64,000 nucleotides of DNA from Leptothrix discophora (GTDB taxonomy: Bacteria; Pseudomonadota; Gammaproteobacteria; Burkholderiales; Burkholderiaceae_C): contig NZ_JAUZEE010000001.1 in assembly GCF_030705305.1 (NCBI RefSeq), positions 682,001 through 746,000 on the forward strand, given 5' to 3'. The notes below the pieces were generated by a model. It worked only from the letters and a program-made list of their open reading frames with translations, was not told where the DNA came from and made no database searches. The first letter of the stretch is position 1. Each line of letters starts with the position of its first letter. Position numbers and translations under genes: made by a program. Below are positions 17,074 to 25,221 of the stretch, one piece after another.

Positions 17074-19476
17074 TCAGCGCAGGTCGTACTTCAGCTGCAC
17101 GCTGGTGCTGCGCTGCGGGTAGGGGTGGAAGTTCCAGTAGGTCTGGTTCATCAGGTTGTCGATGCCGAAGGCGGCCGACAGCTCGCGGTCGATCTGCCAG
17201 CGCACGCGCAGGTCGGCCACGGTGAAGGGGCTGACCCCCTGATAGGTCTGGCCGTTGACGTCGGCGTTGTTGAGCGTGCGGAACTGCTGGCCGCTGTGGC
17301 GAACGGCGAGCGTGCTGGTCCAGTCCGCGTTCCAGCGGTAGCTGGCCAGCGCGGTGACACGCCAGCGGGCCACGTTGGGCTGATGCTTTCCGAGGGTGTC
17401 GCCGGCCGTGCTGACGAAGCCGGCGTTCTCCTTGATCAACGAGTCCGCATAGGTCACGCTGGCCTGCAGGTCCAGGCCGCGCAGGGCGATGCCCTGGCCG
17501 TACCAGACCGACTCGACGCCCTGGGTGGCGACGCGGCCGACGTTCTGGACCCGCGAGATGTTGCGGTTCGCCGCGCTGTCGAACAGCGTCTGCGAATAGA
17601 TCGCGTCCCGGGTCGACTCATGGAACCAGGTCAGGCGCAGGCTGCCGTCGTCGAGTTGCTGCTCCAGGCTCAGCTCGCCGGTCACCGAACGCTCGGGGCG
17701 CAGGTTGGCGTCGTTGATGAACTGGGCGTTGGTGCTGGCCGTGGCGCCGTACAGCTCGGCCACCGTGGGCATGCGCAGCGCCCGACCGACAGCGGCCTTC
17801 AGCACGGTGTCGGACGCGGCCTGCCAGGACAGCGCGGCCTTGGGCGACCAGTGGGTCTCCTGACGCGCCGCATGGTCGGTGCTGCTGCCGTTCAGGAACA
17901 GGGTGCGGCCCTGGTCGGCCTGCCAGCGCTCGCCGCGCAGCCCCAGCACCGTCTTCCAGTCCGGCGCCAAGGACCAGACGTCCTGCGCCCACAGGCTGCG
18001 CAAGCGGGTCTCGCCGCCGACGTCGCTGGTCTGGGCGCCGGCACCGTCGCTCAACCAGTTGCCGGTGACGTTGGCGGTCTTGTAGGACAGCTGGTAGCGC
18101 TCCTGCTGCACCCCGCCCTCGACGATGTGGGCGCCGCCCACGCCTTGCGGCCGCCAGATGCCCTTGAGCGCCAGGTTGTCCCAGCCGGTGCCCGCACCGT
18201 CGGCGATCGTGCCGGCACCGCCGCTGTGGGCGGTCGCCAGCGTGTTGCTGGCCGCGTTCTGGCGCTTCTGGTCACGGCCGTAGTCGTAGAGGCTGGCGGC
18301 GGCTTCCCAGTCGAACTCGCCCAGCGTGCGGCTCTTCAGCGACAGGCCATGCATCGTGTGGGTCAGCTTCTCGCGGGTCAGCGCGAAATCGCCACCGGTC
18401 AGCGCGCCATAGGAACGGCCGTCGATGTTGACCACCCCGCTGCTCACGGTGTTGCCGCTCGCGTCGCGCAGGTAGGAAGCCGGGTAGCCCTCGGCGGTGT
18501 TCTGCCACAGGCCGAAGGTGTAGGCCGCACGCAGCGTCGGGGTCAGGCGGTACGCCAGCTTGAACTTCAGGTGATCCTGCACCGTGTGGTACTGGGTGCC
18601 GGTGCCGATGATCTGCCAGGGCCGGTTCTGGTTGTCGCGGTCGAGCACCGCACCGGTGACGGGCGTGCCGGCCGAACCGGCGGTGCCCGAGCTGACCAGG
18701 CGGGTCGCGAAGGTGAGCGGCTGGCCCTCGCTGTCGGTGCGGTTGACGTTGAGGTACCACTGCGCATCGCCGACCTGGTTGCCCAGCGCGGCGCTGGCCT
18801 GCCAGGTGTCGTAGCTCGTGTTGGTGTTGTAGAGCTTGAAGGGCTGGTGGGTCCAGCCGACCTGGGCATGGGCCTCGAACCGGGTCGGCATGCGGGTCGT
18901 GTAGTCGACCACCGCACCGACCGAGTTGCCGGGGTAGGCGGCCGAGTACGGGCCGTACATCACGTCCACACGCTCGATCTCCTCGGGCGTGACCAAGCCC
19001 CAGCGCGGCGGGAAGCTCAAGCCGCCGACGCCGTTGCCGAGGAAGTTCGACAGCAGCACGCCGTCGCCGTAGACCGCCGAACGGGCGCTGTTGCCGGTGC
19101 CCGAGGCACGGCTGGACAGGATGGCGTGGTTGTAGTCGCCGATGTAGCGCTTGCGCACCAGCAGGCTGGGCAGGTACTTGAGGGCGTCCTCGCTGTCGGT
19201 GGCGTTGATGGTGCGCGCGATCGTCCCGGCGTCGACGCCCTCGACGCTGGCGGGGATCTGCACCGGCAGCGAGGTCGGCTGGCTGGCGCGGATCTCGACC
19301 ACGCCGAGCGACTTGACCGGGCCGGTGCCGGTGGCCTCATCGGCCTGTGTCGGCGTCGGGGATTGGGCATGCCCGTGCATCGGCACGAACAGCAGCGGCA
19401 GCGCGGTGGCGACCGCCAGCGTGAGGGGTTTCAGGTCCGGGCGGACGGAACGGTGAGGGGCACCTTGGGCAGACAT
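17074..19476 (-). CDS. TonB-dependent outer-membrane receptor, probably copper-related
   Basis: About 800 residues from MSAQGAPHRS. This start has GGAG 8 bases upstream; the longer frame to 19524 lacks one. The signal ends near MHGHAQS. The plug includes VVEIRAS, NATDSEDALKYLPSLLVRKR, SAVYGDGVLL and ERVDVMYGPYSAAYPGNSVG, followed by a 22-strand barrel that ends in YDLR. The ligand is not readable from sequence. Neighbours YcnI and DUF2946 are copper-associated families, so copper or a copper chelate is the best guess. It lies 26 bases upstream of ycnI. Confidence 0.88.
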   Translation of the reverse strand: MSAQGAPHRSVRPDLKPLTLAVATALPLLFVPMHGHAQSPTPTQADEATGTGPVKSLGVVEIRASQPTSLPVQIPASVEGVDAGTIARTINATDSEDALKYLPSLLVRKRYIGDYNHAILSSRASGTGNSARSAVYGDGVLLSNFLGNGVGGLSFPPRWGLVTPEEIERVDVMYGPYSAAYPGNSVGAVVDYTTRMPTRFEAHAQVGWTHQPFKLYNTNTSYDTWQASAALGNQVGDAQWYLNVNRTDSEGQPLTFATRLVSSGTAGSAGTPVTGAVLDRDNQNRPWQIIGTGTQYHTVQDHLKFKLAYRLTPTLRAAYTFGLWQNTAEGYPASYLRDASGNTVSSGVVNIDGRSYGALTGGDFALTREKLTHTMHGLSLKSRTLGEFDWEAAASLYDYGRDQKRQNAASNTLATAHSGGAGTIADGAGTGWDNLALKGIWRPQGVGGAHIVEGGVQQERYQLSYKTANVTGNWLSDGAGAQTSDVGGETRLRSLWAQDVWSLAPDWKTVLGLRGERWQADQGRTLFLNGSSTDHAARQETHWSPKAALSWQAASDTVLKAAVGRALRMPTVAELYGATASTNAQFINDANLRPERSVTGELSLEQQLDDGSLRLTWFHESTRDAIYSQTLFDSAANRNISRVQNVGRVATQGVESVWYGQGIALRGLDLQASVTYADSLIKENAGFVSTAGDTLGKHQPNVARWRVTALASYRWNADWTSTLAVRHSGQQFRTLNNADVNGQTYQGVSPFTVADLRVRWQIDRELSAAFGIDNLMNQTYWNFHPYPQRSTSVQLKYDLR

Positions 19477-19661
19477 GAGCGTTCTCCGGCCACGCCGAGA
19501 CGGCCGCGACGTTTCCGGCGGCACAGGTCGATCGACGTGCTTGGTTCAGGGGTCGACACCGGGCTCGCGCCGGCAGAGCCGGCGGCGGCGTCAGGACAGG
19601 TTCGGACGGAAAGGGGCAGCTGCCGCGCGGCGGTCGTCGGACCGCCCGGACACCCGCGCGC

Positions 19662-20069
19662 TCAGGCCTGGGGAGGGCCGCGAGCGGGCTCGAAGCCGCT
19701 CGCCAGTTCATGCAGGACGACCGTGCACGCCGCAGCGACGCGCAGCAGCCGGGCCGGCGCATGCAGCGCGACCGCCGGCAGGTCCGACGGCGGCGCCATC
19801 GACGTCCAGCAGGCGGGGCACTTCAGCAGGTCGTGGGCGACCGCAGGCGCCGCGTCGGCAGGCTCATCGAACGAGCCAGCGGAGTCGACCGAGACCAGCG
19901 GTGCGCCGCCCATGCCGGGCACCGCACACCAGGACTTCAGGTCGAAGCCACCCGGCTGGGCCCGCGCGGCCAGCACCGGGTTGACGATGCCGGCGACCAG
20001 GAAGGCCACGAACCACATCACCAGCCACAAGGCGTGGCGGCTGCGGGACGGGACGGTGGGGCGCGACAT
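19662..20069 (-). CDS. DUF2946-like membrane-anchored protein with a paired-Cys motif
   Basis: 135 residues. One N-terminal membrane segment (ALWLVMWFVAFLVAGIVNPVLAA) precedes a periplasmic part with WCAVPG, a later KCPACW motif near residue 84, and a hydrophobic stretch APARLLRVAAACTVVL. This resembles small DUF2946 proteins found beside copper uptake genes. It is first in the group DUF2946-TonB receptor-YcnI. The 185 bases separating it from the receptor contain no recognised element. Confidence 0.7.
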   Translation of the reverse strand: MSRPTVPSRSRHALWLVMWFVAFLVAGIVNPVLAARAQPGGFDLKSWCAVPGMGGAPLVSVDSAGSFDEPADAAPAVAHDLLKCPACWTSMAPPSDLPAVALHAPARLLRVAAACTVVLHELASGFEPARGPPQA

Positions 20070-20107
20070 GGCTCGATTATCGAGGCCCGATGCACGCCAG
20101 AAACGAC

Positions 20108-20133
20108 GCAGCCCCCGTCCAGGCGGGGGCTGC
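20108..20133 (-). terminator. Strong hairpin after the aor-moaD operon
   Basis: GCAGCCCCCG (20108-20117) and CGGGGGCTGC (20124-20133) are a perfect 10-base stem with a 6-base loop. It lies 50 bases past the moaD stop and 39 before the next same-strand gene, so it likely ends the aor transcript. The following T-run on the minus strand is weak. Confidence 0.65.
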
Positions 20134-20182
20134 AGTCGGTGGGCGGCGAAAGACGAGGAAAACGTCGCTGAAAGCAGCCGGT

Positions 20183-20437
20183 TCAGCCCCCGGCCACCGG
20201 TGGCCAGATGGCCAGCACGTCGTCAGGCTGCAACACGCGGGTCGCGCGTTCGGCTGGCGGCACGAACACGCCGTTGACCAGCACCAGATGGACCAGCCTG
20301 GGCGGCAGGCGGTGCTGCTCGACCAGGTCGACGATGGTGGTGGTCGCGGGCACGTCCAGTTGGACGACGTTGCCGATGCGGCCTTCGCTGGGCAGGTACT
20401 CGCCCAGCGTCGCGTAGAGCTTGAAGGTGATGCGCAT
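20183..20437 (-). CDS. MoaD/ThiS-family sulfur carrier
   Basis: 84 residues from ATG 20437, which has AGGA 8 bases upstream. The small ubiquitin-like fold starts MRITFKLYATLGEYLP and ends in the required C-terminal Gly-Gly (WPPVAGG), which is thiocarboxylated to supply dithiolene sulfur for molybdopterin. It is 28 bases after aorC; dedicated moaD copies accompany tungsten aldehyde oxidoreductase operons, so this one likely serves tungstopterin synthesis. A hydrophobic VLVNGVFVPP segment is typical of the family. Confidence 0.88.
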   Translation of the reverse strand: MRITFKLYATLGEYLPSEGRIGNVVQLDVPATTTIVDLVEQHRLPPRLVHLVLVNGVFVPPAERATRVLQPDDVLAIWPPVAGG

Positions 20438-20465
20438 GGTGCGATCCTGCACCGGTAGCGCCGAC

Positions 20466-21803
20466 TCAGCCACGGACATGGGCCCGCGCCGACTGGCCCT
20501 GGGCGCAGGCCAGGTAGGCGGCCATCAGCTGCGTCGGGTCCTCCAGCAGCTTGTCCTTCCATTCGCCGAGCCTGACCTGACCCTCGACCAGCCCACGCAT
20601 CACGCCGACATGCTGGATCCAGCCGATCGCATTGCAGCCGACCAGCCGATCGCCGCTGAATTGCAGGCTCAGGTGCCGGCCGTTGGCCGCATCGGTCAGC
20701 TCGACATGCTCGCCGCCGGGCACGCCGTCCCACTTGCCGAAGCTCGCCGAGATCATGCCCAGCGTGTCCAGCACGTTGATCTGCGTGACGCCCTTGAGGT
20801 CGGCGCTCGGCTCGCCGACCTGGCCGGCCATGTTCAGCGCGGCCACCCGGGCCTGCTCGGCCGCGTTGGGCTGGATCGCGCTGACGATGGTCGTGCCACT
20901 GACCTTGTCGAAGGCCTCGGCGCAGTCGCCCGCCGCGTAGACGCCGGGCACGTTGGTCTGCATGTGCTCGTCGGTCAGCACGCCGACCAGGCAGGTGATG
21001 CCCGAATGCTCCAGGAAGCCGATGTTGGGCCGCACGCCGGTGGCGCTGATGACCAGATCGGCATCGATCTTCTCGCCGGTCGACAGCCGCACGCGCATCG
21101 GCGCCGACGAGGCGGGCGAGCCCAGGCCGATGGCCTGCGCAACCTTGCCCAGCAGGCCGGGCTCGGCATCGCGCTCGATCGCCTCAGCGCGGGCGCCGGT
21201 GTGGACCTTGACGCCCTTGCCCTCGACCCACTGCTTGATCATCGTGCCGGCGGTCGGGCCCATCATGCGGGGCACCATGCGGTCACCCATCTCGACCACC
21301 GTCAGCTGCACGCCGCGCATGGCCAGCGCTTCCATGATGATGCAGCCGATGAAGCCCGCGCCGAGCTGCAGAACGCGCGCGCCCGGCTGGGCCAGCTTCA
21401 TGATCTCGCGGGCGTTCTCCAGCGTCCAGCAAGGGTGGACGCCGGGGCCCTGGATGCCCGGGATCGGCGGCGTCGCCGGCGACGAACCGGTGGCGATCAG
21501 CAGCCGGTCATAGGCGACCCGGCTGCCGTCCTGCAGCTCGACCGCCCGGGTCTGCACGTCGACCTTGGCGGCGCGACCGCGCAGCAGCGTGATGCCCTGG
21601 CGAGCGTAGTGGTCCTCGCCATGGCGCAGCTGGGTCCCGTCCTCGCCGACCTTGCCGATCAGCAGGTAGGGAATCGCCATGCGCGAGTACGGCGCCTCAG
21701 GCTCGTCGCCGATGACCACGACCTCGTCGTTCGGCGCGTGCTTGCGCAGGGTCTCGGCGGCGATCACGCCGGCCGGACCCGCTCCCAGGATCACGTGTTT
21801 CAT
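20466..21803 (-). CDS. aorC: FAD/NAD-binding subunit of aldehyde oxidoreductase
   Basis: 445 residues, pyridine nucleotide-disulfide oxidoreductase fold. FAD motif ILGAGPAGVIAAETLRKH at residues 4-21; second dinucleotide motif VLQLGAGFIGCIIMEAL near 145; FAD-phosphate segment GVYAAGDCAEAFD near 290. In Aromatoleum aromaticum, AorC is the FAD subunit that lets AorABC reduce NAD+. Gene order aorA-aorB-aorC here matches that enzyme. Residues 30-60 (EAPYSRMAIPYLLIGKV) are typical of NADH:acceptor reductases. It lies 18 bases after aorB. Confidence 0.9.
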   Translation of the reverse strand: MKHVILGAGPAGVIAAETLRKHAPNDEVVVIGDEPEAPYSRMAIPYLLIGKVGEDGTQLRHGEDHYARQGITLLRGRAAKVDVQTRAVELQDGSRVAYDRLLIATGSSPATPPIPGIQGPGVHPCWTLENAREIMKLAQPGARVLQLGAGFIGCIIMEALAMRGVQLTVVEMGDRMVPRMMGPTAGTMIKQWVEGKGVKVHTGARAEAIERDAEPGLLGKVAQAIGLGSPASSAPMRVRLSTGEKIDADLVISATGVRPNIGFLEHSGITCLVGVLTDEHMQTNVPGVYAAGDCAEAFDKVSGTTIVSAIQPNAAEQARVAALNMAGQVGEPSADLKGVTQINVLDTLGMISASFGKWDGVPGGEHVELTDAANGRHLSLQFSGDRLVGCNAIGWIQHVGVMRGLVEGQVRLGEWKDKLLEDPTQLMAAYLACAQGQSARAHVRG

Positions 21804-21821
21804 GCAGTCACCGTGACCCGT

Positions 21822-23669
21822 TCAGAGACCGAGGCGCGAGCGCGTCTCGGGCTTGAGCTGGCCGTCGCTGTCCCAGCCGCGGATCTCGTAGTACTTGGGC
21901 AGCATCTCGGGCAGCTTGTTGACCAGGCCCTTGGCCGGACCGGTCTTGGCCGGCTCGTTGAGCAGGCGCGGGGGCAGCGTGTCGTCCTTGCTGGTGAAGC
22001 CGGCGCGGTTGTTGAAGTCGCGCTCCATGTTCCAGATGCGTTCGCCGATCTGGTTCAGGTTCTCCAGCGTGAACTCGTCGCCGCAGGCGGCCGCGACCTG
22101 CGGCTGCACGTCGGCCAGCGTCCAGGCGAAGCTGGTGAAGATGCAGATGCCGGCGGCGTCGAAGGCGGCCGTCGCGTCCTGGAAGGCCATGACCAGCTCG
22201 GGCTTGCCGTCGGCCGTCAGCGGATCGGTCTTGACCGGGATGCCCAGCACCTCCGAGGCCACGGTGTAGCTGCGCAGGTGGCAGGCGCCGCGGTTGGAGG
22301 TCGCGTAGGTCAGGCCCATGCCCTGGATGCCGCGCGAGTCGTAGGCCGGGAATTCCTGGCTCTTGACCGTCATCGACAGCTCGGGGTGGCCGTACTTGGC
22401 GCACAGGCGACGCGAGCCCTGGCCGATCTCCTTGCCGAAACCTTCGCCGCGGGCGGTGATGTCGACGAAGTGGGCCAGCGCCTGGGCCGAGCCGAACTTG
22501 GCGTCAATGCCCAGCTGCTCGGCCGTCAGCACGCCCATCTCGTAGAGCTCCATGACCGCGCCGATGGTCGCGCCGAACGAGATCGGGTCCATGCCCTGCT
22601 CGTTGCAGATCACGTTGGCGTACTGCAGCGCCTCGAGGTCGTTGACACCGTTGGCCGCACCCAGCGCCCAGGCCGCCTCGTACTCCAGACCGCCCGAGGC
22701 GCCCCAGTACTGCGGCTTGTTCTCGACCGTGAAGTGGCCCTGGTCGATCTTGGAGATCCGGCCGCAGGCGATGGTGCAGCCGAAGCAGGCCTGGTTGGTC
22801 ACCAGCTGCTTCTTGCCGTCGGTCGCGCGCGGGGTGGCCATCGCCTCGGCGGAGATGTCCTTGGCGCCCTCGAACTGGATGTCCTTGTGGTTGCGCGTGG
22901 GCAGCGCACCCATCTCGTTGATCACGTTCATCAGCACCTGGGTGCCGTAGGTCGGCAGGCCCTGGCCGGTGACGGCGTTGTCGTGAAGGATCTTCTTCTT
23001 CTCGAAGGTGACCTTCATGAACTCCTTGGGGTTGGCGATGTTGCCCACGCCCTTGGTGCCACGCACGGCGACCGCCTTGAGGTTCTTGCTGCCCATGACG
23101 GCACCGACGCCCGAGCGGCCGGCCGCCCGGTGCAGGTCGTTCACGACGGCCGCGAACAGGACCTGGTTCTCGCCCGCCAGGCCGATGCTGGAGACGCGCA
23201 GCAGCGGGTCCTGGTGCTGGGTCTTGAGGGTCTCCTCGGTGACCCAGACGCTCTTGCCCCACAGGCCCGAGGCGTCGCGCAGCTCGGCGACGTCATCGGC
23301 GATGTAGAGGTAGACCGGCTTCTCGGAGCGGCCCTCGAAGATGACCATGTCCCAGCCGGCCATCTTCAGCTCGGCACCCCAGTAGCCGCCCGAGTTCGAG
23401 CAGGCGATCGCGCCGGTCAGCGGCCCCTTGGTGACGACGGTGTAGCGGCCACCGGTGGAGGCCATCGTGCCGGTCAGCGGTCCGGTCGACCAGATGATCT
23501 TGTTGTCCGGCGACAGCGGATCGACCTTGGGATCGATCTCCTCGACCAGGTACTTGGACGCCAGTCCGCGCGAACCGAGGTACTGCCTTGCCCAGTCCAT
23601 CTTCAGCGGCTCGGACGTCACCGTGCCGGCGCTCAGGTTGACGCGAAGGATTTTTCCAGCCCATGCCAT
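21822..23669 (-). CDS. aorB: Tungsten-containing aldehyde:ferredoxin oxidoreductase catalytic subunit
   Basis: 615 residues, full length for the AOR family. N-terminal GKILRVNLSAGTVTSEPL, then GPLTGTMASTGGRY and GPLTGAIACSNSGG of domain 1. The [4Fe-4S] ligands are C295, C298 and C302 (ACFGCTIAC) plus a late Cys in AAGICIFTSF. The pterin-binding AAGRSGVGAVMGSKNLKA lies near 182-199. The enzyme oxidises aldehydes to acids, or reduces acids in reverse, using W-bis-pyranopterin. The adjacent tungstate transporter, moeA and moaD favour tungsten over molybdenum. Located in the cytoplasm with AorA and AorC as electron-transfer partners. Confidence 0.95.
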   Translation of the reverse strand: MAWAGKILRVNLSAGTVTSEPLKMDWARQYLGSRGLASKYLVEEIDPKVDPLSPDNKIIWSTGPLTGTMASTGGRYTVVTKGPLTGAIACSNSGGYWGAELKMAGWDMVIFEGRSEKPVYLYIADDVAELRDASGLWGKSVWVTEETLKTQHQDPLLRVSSIGLAGENQVLFAAVVNDLHRAAGRSGVGAVMGSKNLKAVAVRGTKGVGNIANPKEFMKVTFEKKKILHDNAVTGQGLPTYGTQVLMNVINEMGALPTRNHKDIQFEGAKDISAEAMATPRATDGKKQLVTNQACFGCTIACGRISKIDQGHFTVENKPQYWGASGGLEYEAAWALGAANGVNDLEALQYANVICNEQGMDPISFGATIGAVMELYEMGVLTAEQLGIDAKFGSAQALAHFVDITARGEGFGKEIGQGSRRLCAKYGHPELSMTVKSQEFPAYDSRGIQGMGLTYATSNRGACHLRSYTVASEVLGIPVKTDPLTADGKPELVMAFQDATAAFDAAGICIFTSFAWTLADVQPQVAAACGDEFTLENLNQIGERIWNMERDFNNRAGFTSKDDTLPPRLLNEPAKTGPAKGLVNKLPEMLPKYYEIRGWDSDGQLKPETRSRLGL

Positions 23670-23681
23670 GTCGTTTGCTCC

Positions 23682-24155
23682 TTACGCGGCGGTTTGGTTG
23701 CCGAGCTTGTCCGCCCAGGCCTGCATCTTGTTGAGACCGGTCCAGTTGGCGTCGATGTAGGTGATCGCGCCGGTCGGGCAGGCTTCGGCACAGGCCGGTT
23801 CGCCGCCGCACAGGTCGCACTTCTGGACCTTGCCGGTTTCCTGGACGTAGTTGATCGTGCCGAAGGGGCAGGAGATCGTGCAGACCTTGCAGCCCACGCA
23901 GGTCGAGTCGTTGACGACCTTGGCGCCGGTGACCTTGTCGACCGTGATCGCCTCGACCGGACAGGCATGCAGGCACCAGGCCTCGTCGCACTGGGTGCAG
24001 GTGTAGGGCACCTTGCGGCCGGTCTCGTGGAAGTCGAACACCTTGATGCGCGACTTGGCCGTCGCGAACACGCCGTAGTTCTCGTACGAGCAGGCCATTT
24101 CGCACTGCAGGCAACCCGTGCACTTGTCCGGGTTGATGTGGAGGCTCTTCTGCAT
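23682..24155 (-). CDS. aorA: Four-cluster ferredoxin-like electron transfer subunit of AOR
   Basis: 157 residues from ATG 24155, chosen for the upstream GGAGAA and because the preceding frame is not conserved. Four [4Fe-4S] motifs: C12/C15/C18/C22 (CTGCLQCEMAC), then CTQC with WCLHACP, then CVGCKVCTISCP, then CDLC with CAEACP. It resembles HycB/CooF-type polyferredoxins and is the AorA subunit of AorABC, where copies form a wire between AorB units and AorC. First gene of the operon, 12 bases ahead of aorB. A CTATG-N10-CATAG operator lies 69 bases upstream. Confidence 0.93.
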   Translation of the reverse strand: MQKSLHINPDKCTGCLQCEMACSYENYGVFATAKSRIKVFDFHETGRKVPYTCTQCDEAWCLHACPVEAITVDKVTGAKVVNDSTCVGCKVCTISCPFGTINYVQETGKVQKCDLCGGEPACAEACPTGAITYIDANWTGLNKMQAWADKLGNQTAA

Positions 24156-24223
24156 GACGGGGTTCTCCGCAGTCGTTCCGTGGGTGGATGGGCGCATCCC
24201 GAAGCACGAGGCTTTCGGAAGCT

Positions 24224-24243
24224 CTATGCAATGATCTGCATAG
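24224..24243. promoter_or_regulatory. Candidate ModE-like operator, aor operon (CTATG-N10-CATAG)
   Basis: CTATGCA (24224-24230) and TGCATAG (24237-24243) form a perfect 7-base dyad with 6 bases between, the best of the four copies. The element is immediately upstream of aorA. On the minus strand it contains CCTATGCAG, also present at 5557-5565 upstream of coxS. Confidence 0.65.
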
Positions 24244-24258
24244 GGACCGGCGACGGAT

Positions 24259-24279
24259 ACCTAGGCGTTACCCCTAGGT
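24259..24279. promoter_or_regulatory. Second dyad upstream of aorA
   Basis: ACCTAGG (24259-24265) and CCTAGGT (24273-24279) are perfect inverted arms around 7 bases. It lies 15 bases beyond the ModE-like element, in the aor-tupA gap. It could be a second regulator site or part of the tupA terminator; no U-run follows. Confidence 0.4.
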
Positions 24280-24351
24280 TTCATCCGGTTATCCGGGGCA
24301 ACCCGATGCCGTGCTCCAGGCTGACACGGCAGGGGCGCCGGGCGATGCGCC

Positions 24352-25221
24352 TCAGCGTGCCGCGTTCGGGAAGAACAGCTGCTCGCCGCCGATCTTGTAG
24401 GCCGCGATGGCGCCCTGCCCGGCCGGCGAGACCACCCAGTCGACGAACTGCTGACCGAGCGCCTGCTTGACGTGCGGGTGCCTGGCCGGGTTCACCAGCA
24501 TCACGCCGTATTGGTTAAAGAGTCGGGTGTCGCCCTCGACCAGCACGGCCAGGTCGGCGCGGTTCTTGAACGACAGCCAGGTACCGCGATCGGCGAGCAC
24601 GTAGGCGCCGGTGCTGGCGGCCATGTTCAGCGCGGGGCCCATGCCGCAGCCGCATTCGCGGTAGCCGGCGGGCTTGGCCGCGCCGCCGCCGATGTCGCTG
24701 CCGGCCTGCTTCCAGTAGCGCAGCTCGGCGGCGTGGGTACCGCTCTTGTCGCCGCGCGAGACGAAGGTTGCGCCCGACGCCGTCGCCAGCTTCTGCAGCG
24801 CCGCGACGATGTCGCGGCCCTTGACCTTGGCCGGATCGGCCGCCGGGCCGACCAGCACGAAGTCGTTGTACATGACCGGCAGGCGCTTGACGCCCCAGCC
24901 TTCGGCGACGAACTTCTCCTCGGCGACCTGGTCATGCACGAAGACCACGTCGGCATCGCCACGACGACCCATGTCCAGCGCCTGGCCCGTGCCCAGCGCG
25001 ACCACGCGGACCTCGGTGCCGGTGGCGGCCTTGTACTGCGGCAGCAGGTGGCCGAACAGGCCGGACTGCTCGGTCGAGGTGGTCGAGGCCACGACGATGA
25101 ACTTTTCCTGCGCCACGGCCGGCAGCGCCAGCGACAGCAGGCCGATCGCGCCGAGTGCGGCGACCAGCAGCTGACGACGGGCCGGAACGGTCGATCGGTT
25201 GCGCGTGTTCAGGTGGTCCAT
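24352..25221 (-). CDS. tupA: Tungstate ABC transporter substrate-binding protein
   Basis: 289 residues with an N-terminal signal (QLLVAALGAIGLLSLALPAVAQ). The TupA ligand motifs are present: VASTTSTEQSGLF just after the signal and SRGDKSGTH near residue 155. This distinguishes TupA from molybdate-binding ModA. The third loop reads YRECGCGMGPAL, where TupA proteins usually have E-T-G-Q-G-M-G, so two Cys replace Thr and Gln. It captures tungstate in the periplasm for TupBC. Last gene of tupB-tupC-tupA, overlapping tupC by 13 bases and lying upstream of the aor operon. Confidence 0.9.
   Translation of the reverse strand: MDHLNTRNRSTVPARRQLLVAALGAIGLLSLALPAVAQEKFIVVASTTSTEQSGLFGHLLPQYKAATGTEVRVVALGTGQALDMGRRGDADVVFVHDQVAEEKFVAEGWGVKRLPVMYNDFVLVGPAADPAKVKGRDIVAALQKLATASGATFVSRGDKSGTHAAELRYWKQAGSDIGGGAAKPAGYRECGCGMGPALNMAASTGAYVLADRGTWLSFKNRADLAVLVEGDTRLFNQYGVMLVNPARHPHVKQALGQQFVDWVVSPAGQGAIAAYKIGGEQLFFPNAAR

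Noticed and set aside
19477-19661. Possible cobalamin riboswitch upstream of the TonB receptor
   Set aside because: No B12-box-like conserved segment or plausible fold was seen; the neighbours point to copper rather than cobalamin.
20421-24470. A 1349-residue open frame on the plus strand
   Set aside because: Antisense shadow of aorA, aorB and aorC; its protein is low-complexity Gly/Ala/Arg/Val without domains.
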